Assembly: GCA_043769005.1 (NCBI GenBank)
Contig: JAYVJV010000240.1
Location: 1 to 7,077, forward strand
Origin: JAAFIP01 sp043769005
GTDB taxonomy: Bacteria > Pseudomonadota > Gammaproteobacteria > Burkholderiales > Burkholderiaceae_C
Reading direction: 5' to 3'
Length of the DNA stretch: 7,077 nucleotides
Program-made: the position numbers and the translations under genes
The notes under the pieces: generated by a model
What the model saw: only the letters and a program-made list of their open reading frames with translations
Databases searched by the model: none
What the model was told of the DNA's origin: nothing
In this document: positions 1 through 5,714 of the stretch, piece after piece
How positions within the stretch are numbered: position 1 is the stretch's first letter
Layout: every line of letters begins with the position of its first letter

Positions 1-500
1 CGCACGGTGCGAAAGGCGATCTGCTCCCAGGGGATGTCCACCTCGTGAAACAGGCGTGCCTCTAGGGTCTCAAAGCCAGGGTTAAACTCATCGCTGAGCA
101 GCTTGGCACGGTAGAAAAAATGCACCTGACCCACGCGTGGCACATTGATCAGGCTGTACAGGCCTTGCAGCTCAAACTGCGCCCCAGCTTCTTCATCGGT
201 CTCACGGGCGGCCCCTTGTGCTGAGGTTTCATTCAGCTCCATAAAGCCTGCGGGCAGTGTCCAAAAACCCTTGCGCGGCTCAATGCTGCGCTTGCACAGC
301 AGCACCTGGCCGGTGCTGGAAGGGTCACCGTGGGCATGCCACACGGGAATGGTGCCCACTACATTGAGCGGGTTTTCATAATGCACCAGAGCACACACTG
401 TGCATACCGCACGCTGACGCGAGTCGCCATCGTCCGGCAAGCGCAGACTCACGGCGTTACCGCAGCTTTTGCAGTGCTTGATGGGCGGGCGGGGAAACAT
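1..500 (-). CDS. Zinc-ribbon Nudix hydrolase (3' end beyond window)
   Basis: The reverse strand reads from ATG at 500-498 leftward through the window edge, giving 166 residues without a stop. Two CxxC pairs (C10/C13 and C33/C36) form a small N-terminal zinc ribbon. A complete Nudix box follows at residues 85-107: G85, E91, R99-E100, E103-E104, G106. This matches Gx5Ex7REUxEExGU except for Thr at the first U position. The box residues bind the divalent metal that drives hydrolysis of a nucleoside diphosphate linked to another group. Zinc-ribbon Nudix proteins of this layout are usually annotated as ADP-ribose or NADH pyrophosphatase-like, but the substrate cannot be read from sequence. Relatives I remember are about 180 residues long, so only the last few residues are probably missing. 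No Shine-Dalgarno sequence precedes the ATG; the adjacent bases read TCCTCC, which resembles anti-SD. The frame is open upstream only to a stop at 558-560 and has no other ATG. It diverges from the 7TM/GGDEF gene. Confidence 0.88.
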   Translation of the reverse strand, partial: MFPRPPIKHCKSCGNAVSLRLPDDGDSRQRAVCTVCALVHYENPLNVVGTIPVWHAHGDPSSTGQVLLCKRSIEPRKGFWTLPAGFMELNETSAQGAARETDEEAGAQFELQGLYSLINVPRVGQVHFFYRAKLLSDEFNPGFETLEARLFHEVDIPWEQIAFRTV

Positions 501-652
501 GGAGGACAGTGTACGTGAGATAACTGGTCTGCAGCCGCCGCCGCTGGCATCACAGTTTTACGTAGCGGGTACCCAAAGATGGGTCAGCACGGATAAATCT
601 TAGGATTGCGTAATGTGTGATATTTCATTCATTATTGTTACCATATTTCCTA

Positions 653-672
653 CACAAAAATTGTTTTTTGTG
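653..672. repeat. Perfect 8-bp inverted repeat with 4-nt spacer
   Basis: CACAAAAA at 653-660 is the exact reverse complement of TTTTTGTG at 665-672, with TTGT between them. The symmetry stops at the next base on each side. It could be an operator or a hairpin in a leader RNA. It is A/T-rich and lies far from both gene ends, so I do not call it a terminator. Its right arm overlaps the first bases of the CRP/FNR-type box. Confidence 0.6.
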
Positions 673-684
673 ATTAAATTCACG
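669..684 (+). promoter_or_regulatory. CRP/FNR-family-like binding site
   Basis: The bases TGTGA (669-673), TTAAAT (674-679) and TCACG (680-684) match the known CRP half-site layout TGTGA-N6-TCACA at nine of the ten specified positions. The site sits in the most AT-rich part of the intergenic region, about 130 nt upstream of ATG816 and about 170 nt upstream of the Nudix start. It could therefore serve either gene. CRP, Vfr and FNR-like regulators share related half-sites, so the regulator cannot be named from this sequence. Confidence 0.45.
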
Positions 685-706
685 TAACTGCTTACGCTTA
701 ATTACG
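683..706. repeat. CGTAA/TTACG pentamer cluster
   Basis: CGTAA (683-687), CTGC and TTACG (692-696) form a perfect 5-bp inverted repeat. A second TTACG follows at 702-706, so two TTACG copies start exactly 10 nt apart. Further copies lie at 558-562 (TTACG) and 609-613 (CGTAA). The 10-nt spacing would put both copies on the same face of the helix, as in some transcription-factor arrays. Pentamers this short also arise by chance, so this is only a candidate operator region. Confidence 0.3.
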
Positions 707-815
707 TTCAGTTTGCAACAAGCAGGGATATGCGTCTCAAGTCAAGACGCAAAAGAAAAGCGGGGGCGCATTGTCTGTCAAGCTCCAATCCGATTGCCAT
801 CTTGCCTATAGTGCC

Positions 816-2780
816 ATGTGGAAGCTATGGCGGTTTTGGCGGATATTGCTCGGCGCAGGGTGTATTGCCATGGCGCTCTTGAGCTTGCCGGTGCATGCGG
901 TGCCCCAATGGGTTCTGGATCCCCAGCTCACCAGCCCATCGAATGCGCAAAAAAGCATGGCGATAGACCTGCGCAACCAATGGCAGGCAGCGGTGATAGT
1001 CAAGAGTGAGCAGTCTAATGCGCTGGCCTCCGATCCGAAAGAAGTATGGGCTTGGGCCGATAGTCGCTTTAACCGACCCAAGGTACCTCAAGCCATCACC
1101 TTGCGCCAAGATGAGCGGTATCTGGCACGTTTGGAGTTGATTTCTCCCAACCATGGTGCCGGTCTGAACCTGAGTTTTTCCATGCCCCGACTGGATGCCG
1201 TGCATGTCGCCTACCGCTATGGTGACGAGCCCTGGGTGCGGGCCTCGGCGGGTGACACTATCCCCATGGCACTATGGCCTTTTGCTGATCGCCAGCCTTC
1301 GTTTGATCTGCCGCAGCGCCAGGGCAAACTCAGCCTGGTGTTGGAGATTGCCCATCGCGGGGTGATTGATGCGCCCATGCTGCTGCAAAACGCACACAGC
1401 GCTGACCAGCAGCGTATGAATGCTTCGGTCAGTAGCGGTTTGCTGATGGGCATCAATCTGGTGCTGATGGTCGTGGGTGGGCTTGCGGCACTGAATTTTC
1501 AACGCAGCAGTTTTTTATCCATCAGTGTGATGGCGTTGCTCATGGCAGCCGTGGTGGCCACCAACAGTGGTTTGGCCGGGATCTATCTATTCAACCAGAG
1601 TGCGGTGTTTAATGACCAGTCCAAGTTTTTGACCAATACATTGTGGTGCGTGCTGTTCCCCTGGGTCACTGCGACTGCTTTGTCCCAGCGTTTGTATGCC
1701 AGGCGTTGGTGGTTGGCTGCAATGGTATGGGCTGTGGTGGGCAGTGTGCTGACTCTGTGGTGGATGCAATACCCCTTGCGCGGTACAGCTCTTAAATGGG
1801 TGCCTGTGGTGGCTGTGACCAGCACCCTATTTTCGTTGGCCATCTTGTTCAACGCGAAGGCGAATAACCATATGCCGGTTGCGGCCATGGCAGTGGGTGT
1901 GCTGCTGTATGGCTTGGCATTAATGGCTCCTTTATCAGCCTACTTGGGCGTATTACACAACGATCAAGCGATGCTGTACGCCTCGCTGACGACCTTGGTA
2001 TCCGCATTGCTGTTTTTGTATGCGCTGATACGGCAGCACCGCCTGGGGCATATGGTCATGACGCGTGCCAGAACATCGCCTGTGCGAGACATGCTGACCG
2101 GTTTGCTCAACCGCCAGGGTTTTCATCTGGCCTTGGTGGAGAACGTCAAGCGCATGGAGCAGGAAAATTTGACAGCAGCGTTTTTCTATATCCGGATCAG
2201 TGATGTACAAGGCCTTAAAGAGCAATATGGTGAGGAGGGCTTTGAGGTGGGGATGGTGCAAATGGCGGCCACCTTGGCTTCCAGCATACCGGGGGCTGAC
2301 AAAGTGGGCCGTATAGCGGCCAATGCGTTTGCCTTTACCGTCATGATGCCGCGTGACGAACTGCGGGCGACGCATATTGCACAAAAAATTTTAGGCCGCA
2401 GCATGGCCTTGGCCAGCCATGGCGCGCCCTTGGCCAAAACCGCACGCATCGCAGTGGCGTGGATGCCGACGTTTGGCACGGGCTTGGCCGATCTGGAGCG
2501 GCGTGCCAGGCGTACCTTGCGGCATATGGAAAACGGTAAACGTATTGCCTGGGTGGGTGGGGTGCATGCGCAAAGCGACTCGGTCTATGGGCAAAGCGTC
2601 AGCAGCAACCCAAGCAGTGGCATCCACTCGGTGCACTCCGGTCTGGATATGGTGGACACTGTGCCAGGCATGCAGGCCACCATCATGCGGTTGGAGAAAG
2701 ACATGCTGGGGCCAGACTCCAAGTTCCTCAGACTGCCTGCCAAGCAGCGCAAGCCCAATCTGTCGCTCAGTGCCGACTAG
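816..2780 (+). CDS. 7TM-DISM-type membrane receptor with degenerate GGDEF domain
   Basis: I chose ATG816 (654 aa) because it opens directly into a signal peptide: basic/aromatic MWKLWRFWR, a hydrophobic stretch, then a likely cleavage after PVHA near residue 28. The frame is open upstream, and TTG771 would add 15 residues. Neither start has a strong ribosome site; TTG771 has GGGGG 4 nt before it. Residues about 30-205 form an exported beta-rich region like the 7TMR-DISM extracellular sensor domain. Seven hydrophobic segments follow between about 208 and 404. A GGDEF-type domain begins at D425-MLTGLLNR. GGDEF domains normally make cyclic di-GMP, but here the signature reads AANAF (501-505). 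The metal-site DxD is D463-V-Q465, and the RxxD inhibitory site reads PGAD (492-495). It is therefore probably not a cyclase, and could act as a GTP or effector sensor or a binding scaffold. The last 70 or so residues are Ser-rich and unrecognised. Ligand unknown. Confidence 0.85.
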   Translation: MWKLWRFWRILLGAGCIAMALLSLPVHAVPQWVLDPQLTSPSNAQKSMAIDLRNQWQAAVIVKSEQSNALASDPKEVWAWADSRFNRPKVPQAITLRQDERYLARLELISPNHGAGLNLSFSMPRLDAVHVAYRYGDEPWVRASAGDTIPMALWPFADRQPSFDLPQRQGKLSLVLEIAHRGVIDAPMLLQNAHSADQQRMNASVSSGLLMGINLVLMVVGGLAALNFQRSSFLSISVMALLMAAVVATNSGLAGIYLFNQSAVFNDQSKFLTNTLWCVLFPWVTATALSQRLYARRWWLAAMVWAVVGSVLTLWWMQYPLRGTALKWVPVVAVTSTLFSLAILFNAKANNHMPVAAMAVGVLLYGLALMAPLSAYLGVLHNDQAMLYASLTTLVSALLFLYALIRQHRLGHMVMTRARTSPVRDMLTGLLNRQGFHLALVENVKRMEQENLTAAFFYIRISDVQGLKEQYGEEGFEVGMVQMAATLASSIPGADKVGRIAANAFAFTVMMPRDELRATHIAQKILGRSMALASHGAPLAKTARIAVAWMPTFGTGLADLERRARRTLRHMENGKRIAWVGGVHAQSDSVYGQSVSSNPSSGIHSVHSGLDMVDTVPGMQATIMRLEKDMLGPDSKFLRLPAKQRKPNLSLSAD

Positions 2781-2806
2781 AGCTTAGCAGTGGCCTGACG
2801 GGACGA

Positions 2807-4060
2807 CTACGCGCTAAAGGGTGCTGCATCAATCTCACCTGCACGCCCTGCGATGCGGTCGGCCAGTAGCCTGGCACTGCCACAGCTAAGCGCCCAGCCA
2901 CTGGAGCCATGTCCAGTGTTAAACCATAAACCTGGCTTTCCGCTGGCTCCTACCAGCGGTGGGCGGTTGGGCAGCATAGGGCGTGCGCCCTTCCATTCCT
3001 GCACGCCGTGGGTCATGGTGCCAGCGCCGGGAAACCAGTCGTGCAGCACCTTATACAGTGTACGCAGTGCGTTTGTATTTTTGCTGCTGGGGCTGCCACC
3101 GATCTCAGCACTACCCGCTACCCGTACGCGCTGGCCCAGGCGGCTGATGGCGACCTTGTAGTGCTCATCCATCAACGCGCTGCGTGGTGCATTGAGCGGC
3201 TCGCGCACATGCGCGCTGACCGAGTAGCCGTAAATGCTGGCTATGGGCAGGTGTTGGCCCAGTGGCTTGCATAGTTGCGCGCTGGCCGTGCCTGCGCACA
3301 GTACGGTGGCATCAAATGCCAGCGCTTTGATCTGCGTTGGGGTGTTGCTGGGCGCTACATATAGCGTAGCTGCTTGCGCAATATCTATACGAGTTATTGT
3401 GGTATTGAACTGAAAATCTACACCCATGGAGCGGGCGATATCTTTGAGCAGCAAGGCAAACTGACGACAGTTGCCGACCTCGTCTTGCGGCAGATGCACT
3501 GCGCCGTGAAAGTGTGTGTCAGGGTTCAGCGCAGGCTCCAACAGGCGCACGGCGGCTTCGTCCAGTTCGCTAAAGGGCACACCGGCATCGCGCAGCACTT
3601 GCAGGCTGGGCTGCACCATGGCTGCATCTTTGGCCGAGCGCAGCAGTACGGTGTAGCCGTCGGCGCGGTCGTAATCTAATTGGTGTTTTTCAGTCATGGC
3701 GTGCAGGCGCTGGCGGCTGTAGAAGGCCAATTTTTGCAGGGCAGCGCGGTGCGCCAGGTAGGTGTCGAGCTTGCAGGCACGCCAAAAACGCCACATCCAG
3801 GCGATGTCGCTGGAGGACAGGGGCAGGGCTACACGCACGGCGGCGTGCCTGGCAAACAGCTGTTTGGCTACCTTCCACGGCATGCCAGGGGCGGCCCAAG
3901 GCGTGACGTAGCCGGGTGCGAGCACCCCGGCGTTGGCAAAGCTGGCTTCTTCGGCGACCGAGCCGCGTTGCTCAAAAACTGTAACCTGGTGCCCATCGCA
4001 GGCTAATTCGTAGGCCGTGGTCACGCCCACGATGCCCGCGCCAATAACGGCTATTTTCAT
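2807..4060 (-). CDS. dadA: D-amino-acid dehydrogenase, DadA family
   Basis: This is a 417-residue FAD-dependent oxidoreductase of the DAO fold; E. coli DadA has 432 residues. The N-terminus carries the dinucleotide-binding motif G7-A-G9-I-V-G12 and the acidic residue E30 ending the second strand, which binds the FAD ribose. FANAGVLAPGY (41-51) followed by TPWAAPG is a hallmark of DadA proteins. GHGSSGWALSCGSA (383-396) is the conserved C-terminal FAD/substrate segment. Family members oxidise D-amino acids, classically D-alanine to pyruvate and ammonia, passing electrons to the respiratory chain at the inner membrane face. Burkholderiales often carry several paralogs, so the substrate here is uncertain. 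No good ribosome site precedes the ATG. The gene lies 71 nt downstream of the amidase on the same strand and converges on the 7TM/GGDEF gene. Between FNT and the DATVLCAG strand it has about 5 more residues than E. coli DadA, where a repeat-like palindrome lies in the DNA. Confidence 0.9.
   Translation of the reverse strand: MKIAVIGAGIVGVTTAYELACDGHQVTVFEQRGSVAEEASFANAGVLAPGYVTPWAAPGMPWKVAKQLFARHAAVRVALPLSSSDIAWMWRFWRACKLDTYLAHRAALQKLAFYSRQRLHAMTEKHQLDYDRADGYTVLLRSAKDAAMVQPSLQVLRDAGVPFSELDEAAVRLLEPALNPDTHFHGAVHLPQDEVGNCRQFALLLKDIARSMGVDFQFNTTITRIDIAQAATLYVAPSNTPTQIKALAFDATVLCAGTASAQLCKPLGQHLPIASIYGYSVSAHVREPLNAPRSALMDEHYKVAISRLGQRVRVAGSAEIGGSPSSKNTNALRTLYKVLHDWFPGAGTMTHGVQEWKGARPMLPNRPPLVGASGKPGLWFNTGHGSSGWALSCGSARLLADRIAGRAGEIDAAPFSA
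3354..3379 (-). repeat. Palindromic repeat-like segment inside dadA
   Basis: Read on the minus strand this 26-nt segment starts GCGCAAGCAGCTAC and ends GTAGC. It can fold with GCTAC/GTAGC arms, or alternatively with CGCTA/TAGCG arms (3353-3366). It aligns without gaps to the intergenic element at 4104-4129 at 16 of 26 positions, with matches concentrated in GCGC, AGCTA and the terminal TAGC. In dadA it encodes AQAATLYVA, in a loop where this protein is longer than E. coli DadA. AGCTGCTTGCGC-type palindromes are, from memory, dispersed intergenic repeats in Comamonadaceae. Acquisition of such a repeat by the gene is inference. Confidence 0.4.
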
Positions 4061-4079
4061 TATATTTTTACAGGGTAAA

Positions 4080-4130
4080 TGGGCTGTAGCCCAATAAAAT
4101 AAAGCGCGAAAAGCTATTTAATCAATAGCA
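4080..4130. repeat. Intergenic palindromic repeat between amidase and dadA
   Basis: Two hairpins fill the 71-nt gap. TGGGCT (4080-4085) and AGCCCA (4088-4093) are perfect arms around GT. GCTATT (4113-4118) and AATAGC (4124-4129) are perfect arms around TAATC. GCGC at 4104-4107 precedes the second hairpin. The order of stem, AAGCGC, AGCTAT and ATAGC resembles a dispersed repeat I remember from Comamonadaceae intergenic regions. On the minus strand the second hairpin is followed by TTTT just after the amidase stop, so it could also act as a weak terminator or 3'-end protector between amidase and dadA. The stem is short and AT-rich, so I do not call it a true terminator. Confidence 0.5.
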
Positions 4131-4131
4131 A

Positions 4132-5526
4132 CTAATGCCCCGATGCCAGCGTATTTTCCACCAGCTGGGCGAGCTGTAAGATACGATTGTCGTGCATCGC
4201 ACCATGCCACAACATGATACCTACGGGCAACTCGCCCGCGATGTGGCAGGGCAGGCTGATGGCGCAGCCGTCCAGCAGGTTGACCACACTGGTGTTGCGC
4301 AGCAGCAGGGCATTGACACGCCAGTACTCAGCATCGCGCGCAGCGTCTAGTGCAGCATTCTGGCCAAGCGTCGGAGCCAAGCTGTCGGTGGGTGGGGCGA
4401 CTATAGGTACGGTGGGGGACAGCACGGCATCAAAACCTGCCAAAGCGCGCTCGGTGCGCGCAATCCAGTCGCGCCGGTTCCACAGCAGGCGCACATAGTC
4501 GCTTGCCGTCATGCTATCGGCCAAGGCGATGCGCTGGGAGACACGCGGGTCGTAGCCGCTTCGCTGCGCGGGCCACAGGCCCTGCGCACGGTGCCAGGCC
4601 TGCGCCTCGGGCGGCGAGAAGCCGCCGCGCGACTGCACTTGGCCCAGGTCGGCAATCTCGTTCAGGTCAATCTCGCTGATCTGTGCTCCAGCGGCGCGCA
4701 GGCTAGCCATTGCGCGGGCAAAAGCTTTTGTGACGGTCGCATCCATGCCGTCCAGCATCACGCTGCGGGCTACGGCCAGTTTGTAGCTGCTCAGGGGTTT
4801 ATGGCTACCGGGCACGCTGGTGTTTGCCAAAATCTCGTGCACGGTGATGGCATCACGCACTGAGCGCGTCACGGCGCATACCGTGTCCAGCGTGGTGGAC
4901 AGGGGCAGGGCCCCCTCAGTGGGCACGCTGCGCGCGGTCGGTTTAAAGCCGACGATGCCGCACAATGCAGCGGGTATGCGAATCGAACCCCCTGTGTCAC
5001 TACCCAGCCCGACAAAGGCTGCGCCGCTCGCTACCGACACCGCCGCTCCGCTGGACGAGCCACCCGGAATGCGTGCTACCACCGGGTCGCATGGGTTCAC
5101 CGGCGTGCCGTAGTGCGGGTTGCAGCCTACGCCGCCAAAGGCAAACTCCACCATATTGGTGCGCCCCAAAACCACGCCGCCTGCGGCTTTCAGGCGCGCG
5201 ACGGCGGGGCAGTCTGCGCTGGCAGGCGGCGCGGCAGATAGGATGCGCGAGCCCGCTGCCGTGACTTGCCCAGCAATGTCGTACAGGTCTTTGATCGACA
5301 CTGCCAAGCCCGCCAAAGGCAGGTCGGCTCGGTTTTGCAAAGCGGCCTGACTTGCGCTGCCGGCATCCAGGCGCATAAAGGTCTGCGCGCAGGCACCAGA
5401 CTGGGCGATGGTGATTGAGCGCTGCATCTCCTGCGCGGCACTGCTGCGGCCCTGGCGGATGGCGTGGGCGGTGCTGGTGAGGTCAGCGCGGGCGTTACCG
5501 ATAGCGCCAGTGGAAGGTAGGGTCAT
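4132..5526 (-). CDS. Amidase-signature (AS) family amidase
   Basis: The 464-residue protein carries the complete AS-family catalytic triad: Lys79 in VSIKDLYD, cis-Ser157 in PGGSSSG, and nucleophile Ser181 in DTGGSIRIPA. The 24-residue gap between the two serines equals that of S. aureus GatA (S154/S178), and Lys79 is at the same number. LPVGIMLWHG near the C-terminus is also typical. AS enzymes hydrolyse amide bonds to a carboxylate and ammonia or an amine. The sequence resembles GatA, but no gatB or gatC is adjacent and the protein is slightly short. I therefore read it as a stand-alone cytoplasmic amidase of unknown substrate, not the tRNA amidotransferase subunit. The start at 5526 gives a normal N-terminus but has no evident Shine-Dalgarno sequence. 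Its start codon lies 7 nt from the -10 box of the opposing rpsB promoter. dadA follows on the same strand, which allows but does not prove co-transcription. Confidence 0.88.
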   Translation of the reverse strand: MTLPSTGAIGNARADLTSTAHAIRQGRSSAAQEMQRSITIAQSGACAQTFMRLDAGSASQAALQNRADLPLAGLAVSIKDLYDIAGQVTAAGSRILSAAPPASADCPAVARLKAAGGVVLGRTNMVEFAFGGVGCNPHYGTPVNPCDPVVARIPGGSSSGAAVSVASGAAFVGLGSDTGGSIRIPAALCGIVGFKPTARSVPTEGALPLSTTLDTVCAVTRSVRDAITVHEILANTSVPGSHKPLSSYKLAVARSVMLDGMDATVTKAFARAMASLRAAGAQISEIDLNEIADLGQVQSRGGFSPPEAQAWHRAQGLWPAQRSGYDPRVSQRIALADSMTASDYVRLLWNRRDWIARTERALAGFDAVLSPTVPIVAPPTDSLAPTLGQNAALDAARDAEYWRVNALLLRNTSVVNLLDGCAISLPCHIAGELPVGIMLWHGAMHDNRILQLAQLVENTLASGH

Positions 5527-5539
5527 AGGATGCTATAAT
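5511..5539 (+). promoter_or_regulatory. rpsB-tsf promoter, extended -10 sigma70 type
   Basis: TATAAT at 5534-5539 is a perfect -10 box, and TGC directly before it makes the extended TGnTATAAT form. TGGAAG at 5511-5516 is a weak -35 (3 of 6) at the ideal 17-nt spacing. Transcription would start near 5545-5547, after a G-rich discriminator (TGAGGGC). GC-rich discriminators are typical of stringently controlled translation genes. The -35 element lies inside the first codons of the divergent amidase gene. Confidence 0.75.
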
Positions 5540-5545
5540 TGAGGG

Positions 5546-5714
5546 CTTGGTAAAAATTGGTGAAAGCTAGTTGGAAACCAAGTACATACGCAAACCAGCT
5601 CATTCAAGGTGTTGTGCGCATTGTGTCAGCAGAAGTTAATTTTTGAAATTAGCCTGGTGGTGTGGTGATCGCGCAAATCGAGTTGGATTTTAGACCTAAC
5701 CTTTGGAGTTAACT
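5546..5714 (+). promoter_or_regulatory. rpsB mRNA leader, possible S2 autoregulatory region
   Basis: About 170 nt lie between the predicted transcription start and ATG5715. No open frame of note is present. AGCTAGTT (5565-5572) can pair with AACCAGCT (5593-5600) with one mismatch, which competes with a small TTGG/CCAA hairpin (5571-5581). TAATTT (5637-5642) and AAATTA (5646-5651) form a perfect stem with loop TTG, extendable by a G-U and a G-C pair to 5635-5653. GTTGG (5682-5686) can pair with CC-T-AAC (5695-5700) just before the ribosome site GGAG (5705-5708). In E. coli, S2 represses rpsB-tsf through its leader; whether this leader does the same is inference. Confidence 0.45.

Larger units (their letters stand above)
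501..770. promoter_or_regulatory. Divergent intergenic control region
   Basis: This region separates the Nudix gene (minus) from the 7TM/GGDEF gene (plus). I see no coding sequence in it. It is clearly more AT-rich from about 595 to 720 than the genes on either side, as expected of a promoter region. It contains a perfect palindrome (653-672), a CRP/FNR-type box (669-684) and several CGTAA/TTACG pentamers (558-562, 609-613, 683-687, 692-696, 702-706). A weak sigma70-like pair for the Nudix gene can be read on the minus strand: -10 AATAAT (636-631) and -35 TTGTGT (657-652), with a spacer of only 15 nt. I could not pick a convincing -10 for the plus-strand gene. Confidence 0.5.

Noticed and set aside
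145..518. Plus-strand open frames over the Nudix gene
   Set aside because: The reverse strand carries a complete Nudix box and zinc-ribbon cysteines; the plus-strand peptides show no motif.
1953..2384. Minus-strand open frame of 143 codons inside the 7TM/GGDEF gene
   Set aside because: No ribosome site, no domain and low-complexity His/Arg/Gln composition; it is a shadow of the plus-strand gene.
2781..2806. Terminator between the convergent 7TM/GGDEF and dadA genes
   Set aside because: Only TTAGC (2784-2788) and GCTAA (2813-2817) pair across a 24-nt loop, with no T-run; not enough to call.
4132..5526. Amidase as GatA of the tRNA amidotransferase
   Set aside because: The catalytic triad fits, but no gatB or gatC is beside it and the protein is slightly short; a stand-alone amidase fits better.
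5703..5714. Upstream TTG start for rpsB
   Set aside because: TTG5703 overlaps the GGAG ribosome site that serves ATG5715, and the protein from 5715 begins like other S2 proteins.
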